Part shown: positions 1 to 5,623 of the stretch, one piece after another | How the letters are laid out: each line of letters starts with the position of its first letter | Position numbering within the stretch: the first letter of the stretch is position 1 | From: JAVBMJ01 sp031552535 | Lineage (GTDB): Bacteria > Bacteroidota > Bacteroidia > Bacteroidales > Rikenellaceae | NCBI GenBank assembly: GCA_031552535.1 | Contig: JAVBMJ010000012.1 | Location: forward strand, 1 to 6,148 | Direction: 5' to 3' | DNA: 6,148 nucleotides | Notes under the pieces: generated by a model | What the model was told of the DNA's origin: nothing | The model's database searches: none | The model's input: the letters and a program-made list of their open reading frames with translations, nothing else | Translations under genes and position numbers: made by a program

Positions 1-120
1 CTCTCTCCCCCACTCTCCCCCACTCTCCCTCTTTTCCCCCTCTCATCTCCCCTCATCCCCCCCTCATCCCCCTCTCATCTCCCTCATCTCCCTCATCTCC
101 AAACCCCTCTCTCACCCCGG
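1..120. repeat. Polypyrimidine/polypurine low-complexity tract
   Basis: The plus strand is almost entirely C and T for about 120 bases, broken mainly by single A residues in recurring units such as CTCATCTCC, CTCATCCCC and CCCCCACTCTC. These form a degenerate tandem array with a period of roughly 9 to 12 bases. The complementary strand is purine-rich, with several runs of four to six G that could in principle form G-quadruplexes, and the tract as a whole could form triplex DNA. It lies beyond the 3' end of fabH, so read-through RNA from that operon would carry the G-rich version. No coding sense is visible. It may continue beyond the left edge. Confidence 0.85.
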
Positions 121-177
121 TGCTACCATCTCCGCTTTGGGCCCTTCTTCTGTGCCCCTGTCGCGGCTTCTTTTCCG

Positions 178-200
178 GCTGCCCGTATTTACGGGACAGC
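178..200 (-). terminator. Weak hairpin just after fabH, possible operon end
   Basis: GCTG-CCCGT, a 4-nt ATTT loop, then ACGGG-A-CAGC gives nine pairs with one bulged A. It begins five bases beyond the fabH stop codon in the direction of transcription. No run of T follows on the minus strand (the sequence continues CGGAAAAG), so it is not a standard intrinsic terminator. It could be an RNA 3'-end stabiliser or chance. Confidence 0.25.
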
Positions 201-205
201 CCCTC

Positions 206-1216
206 CTATTTAGTGAAGTTGCCGCCGTCGTAAGCCCACTTAAGGTAGAGGGCTCCCCATGTGAATCCGCCGCCGAACGCTGCAAGGATCAGGTTGTCTC
301 CCTTTTTGAGGCGGCTCTCGTAATCCCACAGGCAAATAGGAAGCGTCCCGGCAGTGGTATTGCCGTATTTTTGTATGTTTATCATGCACTTATCGGCAGA
401 AAGCCCCATCCGCTGGGCCGTAGCGTCTATGATCCGGATATTGGCCTGATGTGGCACCAGATAACGTATATCATCGGATGTTAAGCCGTTACGTCCCATC
501 AACTCGATAGCCGTATCGGCCATATGCGAAACTGCAGCTTTGAATACCACCTTGCCGTCCTGGGTAACGTAATGCCATTTGTTGGCTACAGTTTCCTCAT
601 TTGCAGGATAAGCCGATCCTCCGGCTTTCATATAAAGGTGTACCGCACCGCCTCCGTCCGAGTGCAATATGGCATCCTGGATTCCCAAGCCATCCTCGGT
701 CGGCTCCAGCAACACCGCTCCCGCGCCATCACCGAATATTGGGCATGTATTGCGGTCTGTGTAATCTATTATCGACGACATTTTGTCGCCTCCGACGACG
801 ATCACCTTTTTGTATGTTCCCGTCTCGATGTACTTCGACCCGGTGTAAAGAGCGAACAGGAATCCGCTGCACGCCGCCGACAGGTCAAACCCGAACGCCT
901 TCATCATACCCACCCTGTGGCAGATAAGGTTTGCCGTGGAGGGAAAAAACATATCGGGAGTTACCGTAGCGCAGATCACCATGTCGATATCCATAGGATC
1001 TGTATTGGTTTTCTCCAGCAACTCGCGGACAGCCCTCTCGCCCAGATATGAAGTCCCCACACCTTCACCCTTCAGAATATGTCGGGTTTTGATACCGATC
1101 CTGGTCATTATCCACTCGTCGGAAGTATCGACCATTTTACTGAGTTCGAAATTATCGAGGATGTATTCCGGCAGGTAAGCGCCGACACCAGTGATTGCCG
1201 CAGTTATTTTTCCCAT
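206..1216 (-). CDS. fabH: Beta-ketoacyl-ACP synthase III (FabH)
   Basis: This 336-residue protein is a clear FabH. It condenses acetyl-CoA (or another short acyl-CoA primer) with malonyl-ACP to give 3-ketoacyl-ACP, the first committed condensation of type II fatty-acid synthesis, in the cytosol. The catalytic triad is visible: Cys116 in DLSAACSGFL, His256 in VPHQAN, and Asn286 in KYGNTTAGT. The N-terminal segment DTSDEWIMTRIGIKTRH and the C-terminal AFGGGFTWGA are family hallmarks. Length is slightly above the E. coli enzyme (317 aa). The ATG at 1216 is followed at once by the usual first beta strand (ITGVGAYLP), which supports the start. It is the last gene of a four-gene minus-strand operon and sits 9 nt after plsX. 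Primer specificity (acetyl or branched) cannot be read from the sequence. Confidence 0.97.
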   Translation of the reverse strand: MGKITAAITGVGAYLPEYILDNFELSKMVDTSDEWIMTRIGIKTRHILKGEGVGTSYLGERAVRELLEKTNTDPMDIDMVICATVTPDMFFPSTANLICHRVGMMKAFGFDLSAACSGFLFALYTGSKYIETGTYKKVIVVGGDKMSSIIDYTDRNTCPIFGDGAGAVLLEPTEDGLGIQDAILHSDGGGAVHLYMKAGGSAYPANEETVANKWHYVTQDGKVVFKAAVSHMADTAIELMGRNGLTSDDIRYLVPHQANIRIIDATAQRMGLSADKCMINIQKYGNTTAGTLPICLWDYESRLKKGDNLILAAFGGGFTWGALYLKWAYDGGNFTK

Positions 1217-1225
1217 TATAACATT

Positions 1226-2194
1226 TTATTCTACCGCAGATACGGTTGCAATATTAGTAAACGTTTCGCGGAGTTTGCCCAGGAAATCCGCTTTGATCGT
1301 TCTCTCTGTCTGGAGAATCATATTCTTGATGGCCAGAGGACTCGAACAACCATGTCCTATCATTACAGTGGAGTTTATTCCCAGAACCGGCGTACCGCCC
1401 ACCATCTCGTAGTTCAATTTATCGAGGAATCCGTTCGCCACGCCCTGGCTTTTAAGGATTTCATAAAAGCCTTCCGCCATTTTGATGATCGTATTGCCGA
1501 CAAAACCATCGGCGACGATTACGTCGACCGAGCCGTCGAACACATGCTTGGCTTCGATATTGCCGACGAAATTAATCCCCTCGACCGCACTCAGCAACTC
1601 GTAAGTCGCTTTGGTCAAAAGGTTGCCTTTCTCCTTCTCCTCGCCTATGTTCAACAATGCTACGCGCGGTTTGTCCTTGCCGAGCACGGTTTCGGCAAAG
1701 ATACTGCCTATGATCCCGTACTGGCACAGCACATCGGGCTTGCAGTCGACATTCAGGCCGACATCGAGCAGGACTGCGTTACCACCGTCCGACGTAGGCA
1801 CGATGGTCGATATCGTCGGACGCACCACACCTTCCATCTGTTTGACGGTGTACATGCATCCCACCATCATGGCCCCTGTGCTGCCCGCACTGGCGAAACC
1901 GTCGATCCCACCCTCTTTGAGGTGTGTAAAACCGGCGACAATACTCGAATCCGGTTTCTTGCCGAATGCCTGGGCCGGATGGTCGTCCATGCCAATAACC
2001 TCGGTTGTGGGAACTATATCGAACGACGAGAACTCGGCGCCCGCGGAAGATATCAACTCCCCTATGCGCCCGCTGTCGCCAAAAAGGACGATCCGGCTCC
2101 CCGCCTGCAACTCATCGAGAGCCATGACAGCCCCTCTGACGACTGCATCGGGAGCGTAATCGCCACCCATAGCATCAACACCGATCTTTAGCAT
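1226..2194 (-). CDS. plsX: Phosphate acyltransferase PlsX
   Basis: This 322-residue protein converts acyl-ACP and inorganic phosphate to acyl-phosphate, which PlsY then uses to acylate glycerol-3-phosphate in phospholipid synthesis. PlsX is a soluble or peripheral membrane enzyme. The start MLKIGVDAMGGDYAPDAVV is diagnostic. Further family motifs are DDHPAQAF (about 70-77), KKPDSS (79-84), SAGSTGAMM (102-110), and near the C-terminal third ADGFVGNTIIKMAEG. Full length is normal for the family. It lies between rpmF (27-nt gap) and fabH (9-nt gap), on the same strand. The rpmF-plsX-fabH order is a widespread arrangement, consistent with coordinating membrane lipid and ribosome production. No defects are visible. 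Confidence 0.97.
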   Translation of the reverse strand: MLKIGVDAMGGDYAPDAVVRGAVMALDELQAGSRIVLFGDSGRIGELISSAGAEFSSFDIVPTTEVIGMDDHPAQAFGKKPDSSIVAGFTHLKEGGIDGFASAGSTGAMMVGCMYTVKQMEGVVRPTISTIVPTSDGGNAVLLDVGLNVDCKPDVLCQYGIIGSIFAETVLGKDKPRVALLNIGEEKEKGNLLTKATYELLSAVEGINFVGNIEAKHVFDGSVDVIVADGFVGNTIIKMAEGFYEILKSQGVANGFLDKLNYEMVGGTPVLGINSTVMIGHGCSSPLAIKNMILQTERTIKADFLGKLRETFTNIATVSAVE

Positions 2195-2221
2195 CCTTTA
2201 TATCGTTAACTGGAGAAAACC

Positions 2222-2404
2222 CTACTCCGAACGCTTATCGACAGCCATTTTACCACGATAAAACCCGCATTCGGGGCATACCCTGTGGTACAGTACCGGC
2301 GACGAACAGTTCGAGCAAATAGCTACGGTAGGCACTTCGGCCTTGTAGTGGGTTCTCCTTTTGTCGCGCCTTGTAGACGAGACCTTATGTTTGGGATGTG
2401 CCAT
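2222..2404 (-). CDS. rpmF: 50S ribosomal protein L32
   Basis: This 60-residue basic protein is a structural component of the large ribosomal subunit. It starts MAHPKHKVSSTRRDKRRTHY, typical of bL32. It carries two CxxC pairs, Cys30/Cys33 (CSNC) and Cys43/Cys46 (CPEC), so it is the zinc-binding (C+) form rather than a zinc-independent paralogue. It follows the DUF177 gene by 18 nt and precedes plsX by 27 nt, so the three are very probably co-transcribed. Expression of C+ ribosomal proteins in some bacteria responds to zinc through a second paralogue; no Zur-like site was recognised here. Confidence 0.97.
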   Translation of the reverse strand: MAHPKHKVSSTRRDKRRTHYKAEVPTVAICSNCSSPVLYHRVCPECGFYRGKMAVDKRSE

Positions 2405-2422
2405 TTAAAAAATATATTAAGT

Positions 2423-2947
2423 TTATAATCTTTCCTCTATCGTAACTCCGGCCGACGGCGATACAGCCTCATCGAACTCCACCTGCGTGACCAGCCTGAA
2501 CCGGCCGAGCATATCTGGATTGCAGAGAGGATCGCCATTGCTGTCCAGGGGGTGAACCCGCTGGGCAGGCAGACTCAAAACGATGCTTTCGTAAATATAT
2601 TGCGCCAGGTCTAAAAAATCCTCTCCCGGTGCGACCCATATCACCTCCCCGTCACTCTCCTGGTCCGAATCCGAGAAACGCACCTTGACCCGTTCGTCGC
2701 AGTCCACCGCCAGAGTGCAGTCGTCGAGGCAGCGGTCACACTCCACAACCACCTCCCCGCTGATGCCGACTTCCAGCTCCATGCCTGCCGCACCCTTCAC
2801 CGCTTCCACCCGGATATTTCCCCGGCCCGACTTTATATCACAGTTTTCGCGTCCGGAAAAAAGCGAATCATCCATCCCGAACTCAAAGCGGTAGTTCCCC
2901 GCACCGAGCCCTTTACAGGGGATAGCATATTTTGACGCACCAGCCAT
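2423..2947 (-). CDS. DUF177/YceD family protein, first gene of the operon
   Basis: Read from the ATG at 2947 this is a 174-residue acidic protein of the DUF177 (YceD) family, which in many bacteria precedes rpmF and has been linked to 23S rRNA accumulation. Visible features are the N-terminal IPCKGLGAGNYRFEF, a CDRCLDDC cysteine cluster (Cys70, Cys73, Cys77) after a beta-rich segment, an acidic linker, and the conserved helix YIYESIVLSLPAQRVHP (about 117-133). An upstream in-frame ATG at 2989 would add the residues MFIIFTFVHYFRML, but that start lies upstream of the strong promoter at 2968-2999 and would not be in the transcript. The ATG at 2953 is a possible alternative two codons earlier. 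The tail after CNPDML differs from the lysine-rich ending I would expect in many relatives. Confidence 0.88.
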   Translation of the reverse strand: MAGASKYAIPCKGLGAGNYRFEFGMDDSLFSGRENCDIKSGRGNIRVEAVKGAAGMELEVGISGEVVVECDRCLDDCTLAVDCDERVKVRFSDSDQESDGEVIWVAPGEDFLDLAQYIYESIVLSLPAQRVHPLDSNGDPLCNPDMLGRFRLVTQVEFDEAVSPSAGVTIEERL

Positions 2948-2967
2948 TAACATTCGAAAATAGTGCA

Positions 2968-2999
2968 CAAAGGTAAAAATTATAAACAAATTCTACAAA
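2968..2999 (-). promoter_or_regulatory. Bacteroidota-type promoter of the yceD-rpmF-plsX-fabH operon
   Basis: On the minus strand a TTTG (-33 element, 2999-2996) is followed by exactly 20 nt and then TACCTTTG (-7 element, 2975-2968), matching the Bacteroidota primary-sigma consensus TTTG-N19-21-TAnnTTTG. Transcription should begin near 2964, giving a leader of about 15-20 nt before the ATG at 2947. This placement excludes the longer upstream start at 2989. The spacer is very AT-rich. Confidence 0.82.
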
Positions 3000-3024
3000 G
3001 TTTTATTTACTTTTAAGCCCTAAT

Positions 3025-3036
3025 TATATCGATATA
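3025..3036. promoter_or_regulatory. 12-bp perfect palindrome in the divergent intergenic region
   Basis: TATATCGATATA is a perfect palindrome 30 nt before the plus-strand start at 3067 and just beyond the -33 element of the divergent operon promoter. A dimeric regulator could bind there, but AT-rich palindromes arise by chance and no regulator is encoded nearby. The plus-strand gene has only a poor promoter match, TTACATTG at 3049-3056. Confidence 0.25.
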
Positions 3037-3066
3037 GTAGGAGTATAATTACATTGACACCTAAAC

Positions 3067-3474
3067 ATGAGCGAATTAGCCGGATATATAACCGAATTGG
3101 GATGTGATTTTCCCCAGTGGTGGAGATTCAACATCTTTATGATCATCGTCTCTTTCGACATCAGCGGGAAAGTGATCGACTACCGTAGCCATGTAGATAA
3201 AGTCTACGAAACAGGCAACTTGCGTGACGAAGCTCCTGCGGGATACGCCCCCGGCCGCCGTACGGTGCTGGCCACCCCGCCGTGCGACCATATCGTCATA
3301 TACCTTTATGTAATGGCCAATACGTTTCCCTCTTCTGATGCCATACGCAACTCGCCGCCATTCAGCGCCGAACTGAAAGTTACTTCGGGCGATGGAAAAG
3401 TACACACAAAAAACCTGGACGTGAACCAGTGGGGAGGATGCACGCTGGTCGAGTACAGGATTCCGGCAGAATAG
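3067..3474 (+). CDS. Hypothetical protein, 135 aa, function unknown
   Basis: I do not recognise this family. The reading frame is open for 135 codons, has coding-like composition, and starts at the first ATG after an in-frame TGA at 3055. There is no signal peptide or lipobox. The hydrophobic stretch FNIFMIIVSFDI (about 22-33) is followed directly by charged residues and looks like a buried beta strand rather than a membrane helix. The sequence alternates predicted strands and turns (PPCDHIVIYLYVMANTF, PFSAELKVTSGDGKV, GGCTLVEYRIPAE), suggesting a small beta-rich cytosolic domain. Two Trp at 18-19 and Cys at 13, about 79 and about 125 stand out. It ends 21 nt before the metallopeptidase gene on the same strand, so the two are probably co-transcribed. 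It runs divergently from the fatty-acid operon. Confidence 0.72.
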   Translation: MSELAGYITELGCDFPQWWRFNIFMIIVSFDISGKVIDYRSHVDKVYETGNLRDEAPAGYAPGRRTVLATPPCDHIVIYLYVMANTFPSSDAIRNSPPFSAELKVTSGDGKVHTKNLDVNQWGGCTLVEYRIPAE

Positions 3475-3495
3475 GAACCAATAATTTTAACCGAT

Positions 3496-4284
3496 ATGAA
3501 AATAGCAAGGACCAAGATCGTTTCATTTGTCGCCGCCACGGGTTTGATGGCAGGCTGCGGGACCATGGGGCAGAGTTTCAACAGCGATATGCTGATGCAG
3601 GCCGGGGTGCAGGCCGCTACGGCGCTGACCATTTCCGACGACCAGGTCGTCACGATGTCCAAGGAGTACATCGCGCAACTCGATGCCCAGAGTAAAATAG
3701 CGCCGGCTAACGACGCTTCGGCCATAAGGCTTGCCAAGATAGTGAAAAAACACGCTACGGTAGACGGAATGGCATTGAATTACAAAGTTTACAAATCGGC
3801 CGAGGTGAATGCGTTTGCATGTGCCGACGGCAGCATCCGCGTATACGAGGGGCTGATGAAAATTATGACCGACGAAGAAATACTGGCTATCATAGGCCAT
3901 GAAATAGGTCATGTTGTGAATAACGACGTACGCAACGGCATGCGCACGGCTTACCTGTCGGCGGCGGCACGTGCGGCCCTGAGTGCGAGCAACACGGCTG
4001 TCGGGGTGTTGTCGCAATCGATGTTCGGCGATATGGCTGTGCAGCTGGCTCAGAGCCAGTTCTCGCAGAAGCAGGAGTACGCTGCCGACGACTACAGCCT
4101 CGACTTCCTGAAACGCAACGGATATAATGTATACGCGATGTCTAATGCGCTTGGCAAGCTGGTCTCGCTCGAAGCGCAGGGCGGCCAGAACGCCGGATTG
4201 GTGGCAAACCTCTTCTCGACGCACCCCGACAGTGCGAAACGTGCGACACGCTCTAAGGAAAAGGCTGCCTCAATGGGCAAATAG
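3496..4284 (+). CDS. M48 family zinc metallopeptidase, lipoprotein (YggG/LoiP-like)
   Basis: This 262-residue protein is probably a membrane-anchored periplasmic protease of peptidase family M48. The N-terminus MKIARTKIVSFVAATGLMAGC is a lipoprotein signal peptide with a lipobox LMAG-Cys21. The catalytic zinc site is HEIGH at 135-139 (His135, Glu136, His139), with the third ligand Glu194 in QEYAADDYS. The C-terminal STHPDSAKRA (His243) is the conserved motif of this family, as in E. coli LoiP/YggG and BepA-type enzymes. Length is close to LoiP (about 250 aa). There are no TPR repeats, so it is not BepA. An Ala/Ser-rich segment lies between the zinc motifs (about 153-175). Such proteases act in envelope quality control; the substrate here is unknown. 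It ends in TAG at 4282-4284, and the first base of the next hairpin element follows immediately. Confidence 0.93.
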   Translation: MKIARTKIVSFVAATGLMAGCGTMGQSFNSDMLMQAGVQAATALTISDDQVVTMSKEYIAQLDAQSKIAPANDASAIRLAKIVKKHATVDGMALNYKVYKSAEVNAFACADGSIRVYEGLMKIMTDEEILAIIGHEIGHVVNNDVRNGMRTAYLSAAARAALSASNTAVGVLSQSMFGDMAVQLAQSQFSQKQEYAADDYSLDFLKRNGYNVYAMSNALGKLVSLEAQGGQNAGLVANLFSTHPDSAKRATRSKEKAASMGK

Positions 4285-4380
4285 GGCGCATTGCGCCTTT
4301 TAATATTACTTTACTTCGACTGCCGCTTTTTGGACGCATCGCGTCTTTTGACATTACTTTGCTTCGACTGCCGCTTTTCT
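4285..4380. repeat. Two tandem 48-bp copies at the left end of the element
   Basis: Positions 4285-4332 and 4333-4380 are direct copies. Each begins with a 13-nt hairpin followed by TTTT, then a spacer and ACTT(C)GACTGCCGC-type sequence ending in a T run. The first hairpin is GGCGC-ATT-GCGCC and the second GACGC-ATC-GCGTC. Their difference at the second stem position is compensated on the other side, so both remain perfectly paired. The first copy abuts the metallopeptidase stop codon, and its hairpin plus TTTT might act as a weak terminator. Confidence 0.85.
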
Positions 4381-4392
4381 CAAAAAGCGGCA
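4369..4392. repeat. 10-bp hairpin, left arm (TGCCGCTTTT stem)
   Basis: TGCCGCTTTT, loop CTCA, AAAAGCGGCA is a perfect 10-bp hairpin. The counterpart in the right arm is 4811-4834: GCCGCTTTTT, loop ACAA, AAAAAGCGGC, also 10 bp perfect, with a different loop. A second small hairpin, GAAGTGC-TAC-GCACTTC, follows at 4407-4423; its right-arm counterpart around 4780-4797 is GAAGTG-TGCAG-CACTTC. Confidence 0.85.
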
Positions 4393-4467
4393 CCAAAAAC
4401 TTTCAGGAAGTGCTACGCACTTCTTTTGTGAGTTGTTTTCCGAACGGCATGGCGTCCTCTGCGAGGC

Positions 4468-4533
4468 TTGGCTTAGGTGTGACACTGCGGTCTTTCGAAC
4501 AAGTTCATGCCCGCAGGATCACACCTGAGCCAA
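4468..4533. repeat. Long hairpin of the left arm
   Basis: Stem 4468-4482 (TTGGCTTAGGTGTGA) pairs with 4519-4533 (TCACACCTGAGCCAA) over 15 positions with one G-T wobble. After a 2x2 mismatch an inner CTGCGG/CCGCAG stem follows, and a loop containing CGAACAAGTTC. The equivalent hairpin in the right arm (4672-4735) has the same CGAAC core and the same terminal TTGG/CCAA but an almost wholly different stem sequence. An AACTCC-TTAC-GGAGTT hairpin overlaps the end at 4532-4547, so the two structures compete for two bases. Confidence 0.88.
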
Positions 4534-4671
4534 CTCCTTACGGAGTTTCCACCATGCCATTACCGATCCTTTATGCATCTCAGGCATTCATCTATACCGC
4601 CGGGAACATTGCACAAACTTCCGGCATACAGAAATAGTTCAGGGGCGTGATGGCGATAACTCCGTAAGGAG

Positions 4672-4735
4672 TTGGTTATATGGCCGCAATCCTGATCGAA
4701 CTTGTTCGTAATCAGGCTTGCGGCCATATAACCAA
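4672..4735. repeat. Long hairpin of the right arm, 18-bp perfect stem
   Basis: Stem 4672-4689 (TTGGTTATATGGCCGCAA) pairs perfectly with 4718-4735. One mismatch is followed by CCTGAT/ATCAGG, then a terminal CGAAC-TT-GTTCG with a two-base bulge. It is preceded by AACTCC-GTAA-GGAGTT (4658-4673), whose loop is a GNRA-type tetraloop if transcribed rightwards, and followed by CCTC-GCA-GAGG (4737-4747) and GGGCG-CCTTA-CGCCC (4746-4760). Confidence 0.9.
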
Positions 4736-4916
4736 ACCTCGCAGAGGGCGCCTTACGCCCCGAATGGCGGTGCGGTAAAGAAGTGTGCAGCACTTCCTAA
4801 AGTTTTTTGCGCCGCTTTTTACAAAAAAAGCGGCAGTCGAAGCAAAGTCTTATCAAAAGATGCGATGCATCTAAAAAAATGCGATGCATCAACGAAAATA
4901 GTGTTATATTGTGGCC

Positions 4917-5540
4917 ATGAAAAAGACCGGACAGGGTTTTAGCGCTTTCAGAATGGTTCTGATTGTGGTGCCGCTGTTGCTGCTTTCGTGCGGCAACGGC
5001 GCGGGATGCAATCGGACAACATCGGACAGCGTCGTCATCGGCAATAGCCCGGATCGCACCGTGGCTGTACAGAAAATTGAGTTGCCGGGCAGCGGTCTCG
5101 ACAATTTCTACTGTATAGACACGGGGGTATACCGTTCGGAACAGCCCGGCTATGAAGGTTTCCGGGCCCTGGAGGAGTATGGCATAAGGGAGGTGTTGAG
5201 CCTGCGTAATTTTCACACCGACACCCGCAAAGCACGCGGCACATCGCTATGTCTGCACCACATCCGCACCCGGGCCTCGAAAATCAGCGAGGCCGAGGTG
5301 ACGGAAGCCTTGCGGATCATCAAGGATCGCACGGGCCCTATCGTGATACATTGCTGGCATGGTTCGGATCGTACCGGAGCTGTCATAGCGATGTACAGGA
5401 TAGTATTCCAGGGGTATTCGAAAGAAGAGGCTATCCGTGAGATGTCGGGGGGCGGATTCGGTTTTCATGCGCAATTCCAGGAAATAGTCCTGATGATACA
5501 GGCCGCCGACATCGACCGGATACGAAAAGAACTCGAATAA
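4917..5540 (+). CDS. Dual-specificity/tyrosine-type phosphatase, lipoprotein
   Basis: Read from the ATG at 4917 this is a 207-residue exported cysteine phosphatase. The GTG at 4911 is in frame two codons earlier but gives a less natural signal peptide. The N-terminus has basic residues, a hydrophobic core (MVLIVVPLLLLS) and a lipobox cysteine at 25 (LLSC), so the protein is probably lipid-anchored outside the inner membrane. The catalytic loop is HCWHGSDRTG with Cys146 and Arg152 (HCX5R), followed by a helix beginning AVIAMYRIVFQGYSKEEAIREM. The N-terminal domain motif GVYRSEQPGYEGFRALEEYGIREVLSLRN resembles atypical dual-specificity phosphatases, including the plant/fungal-type and Siw14-like group. 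The substrate (phosphotyrosine, inositol phosphate or other) cannot be decided. It lies 26 nt after the hairpin element. A poor -7-like TTATATTG at 4904-4911 leaves its promoter uncertain. Confidence 0.9.
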   Translation: MKKTGQGFSAFRMVLIVVPLLLLSCGNGAGCNRTTSDSVVIGNSPDRTVAVQKIELPGSGLDNFYCIDTGVYRSEQPGYEGFRALEEYGIREVLSLRNFHTDTRKARGTSLCLHHIRTRASKISEAEVTEALRIIKDRTGPIVIHCWHGSDRTGAVIAMYRIVFQGYSKEEAIREMSGGGFGFHAQFQEIVLMIQAADIDRIRKELE

Positions 5541-5550
5541 CCGGTGCATT

Positions 5551-5621
5551 AAGTAATGTATAATGTTCAACAATTATTGGGATATTCCAGGGACTATCGC
5601 AATAATTATTTCACATTACTT
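5551..5621. repeat. 71-nt imperfect palindrome after the phosphatase gene
   Basis: AAGTAATG (5551-5558) pairs with CATTACTT (5614-5621), and inside it AATTATTG (5572-5579) pairs with CAATAATT (5600-5607). The innermost part GATA-T-TCC pairs with GGA-C-TATC around loop AG with one mismatch. The intervals between the outer and inner stems are unpaired and of similar length (13 and 6 nt). It starts 10 nt after the stop codon. It could be a 3'-end structure of the phosphatase mRNA or a binding site. No T tract follows. Confidence 0.5.
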
Positions 5622-5623
5622 GA

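Larger units (their letters stand above)
4285..4890. repeat. About 600-bp nested-hairpin inverted-repeat element
   Basis: This non-coding interval is one large imperfect inverted repeat. The left arm (about 4333-4560) matches the reverse complement of the right arm (about 4648-4871), with a less symmetric centre near 4600. A 23-bp identical segment lies at 4356-4378 and, inverted, at 4826-4848. Modules occur in mirror order in the two arms: a GCATC hairpin, a GCCGC-T-run hairpin, a GAAGTG hairpin, a CCTC-TGC-GAGG hairpin, a long hairpin with a CGAAC core, an AACTCC/GGAGTT hairpin, and a CCAYCAYGCC box. The right arm has one extra module (GGGCG-CCTTA-CGCCC at 4746-4760) missing from the left. 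Short open frames across it are not gene-like. It could be a non-autonomous mobile element, a REP/BIME-like composite, or a structured RNA. It begins right at the protease stop and ends 26 nt before the phosphatase start. Confidence 0.85.

Noticed and set aside
137..484. Plus-strand open frame of 115 codons at the left edge
   Set aside because: It overlaps the 3' part of fabH in antisense and continues out of the low-complexity tract. No motif is visible.
1079..2191. Long plus-strand open frame (370 codons) opposite plsX and fabH
   Set aside because: It lies antisense to two unmistakable genes with full family motifs. Its own translation is rich in His and Arg with no recognisable domain, as expected for a shadow frame.
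2948..2989. Longer N-terminus of the DUF177 protein from the ATG at 2989
   Set aside because: That ATG lies between the -33 and -7 elements of a strong promoter, so it would not be transcribed. The added residues do not resemble the family's N-terminus.
3523..4224. Minus-strand open frame of 233 codons
   Set aside because: It is antisense to the M48 peptidase gene, whose signal peptide, HEIGH and HPDS motifs are clear. The antisense translation shows no domain.
4359..4637. Plus-strand open frame of 92 codons inside the hairpin element
   Set aside because: It runs through inverted-repeat modules, begins inside a repeat, and has no protein-like pattern. The base pattern is explained by hairpins, not codons.
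4560..4793. Minus-strand open frame of 77 codons inside the hairpin element
   Set aside because: Same reason: its sequence is dictated by palindromic modules and it has no plausible start context.
4285..4890. CRISPR array or integron attC array as explanation for the repeats
   Set aside because: Repeats are inverted and mirror-ordered with varied sequences, not regularly spaced direct repeats with unique spacers. No cas or integrase gene is present.
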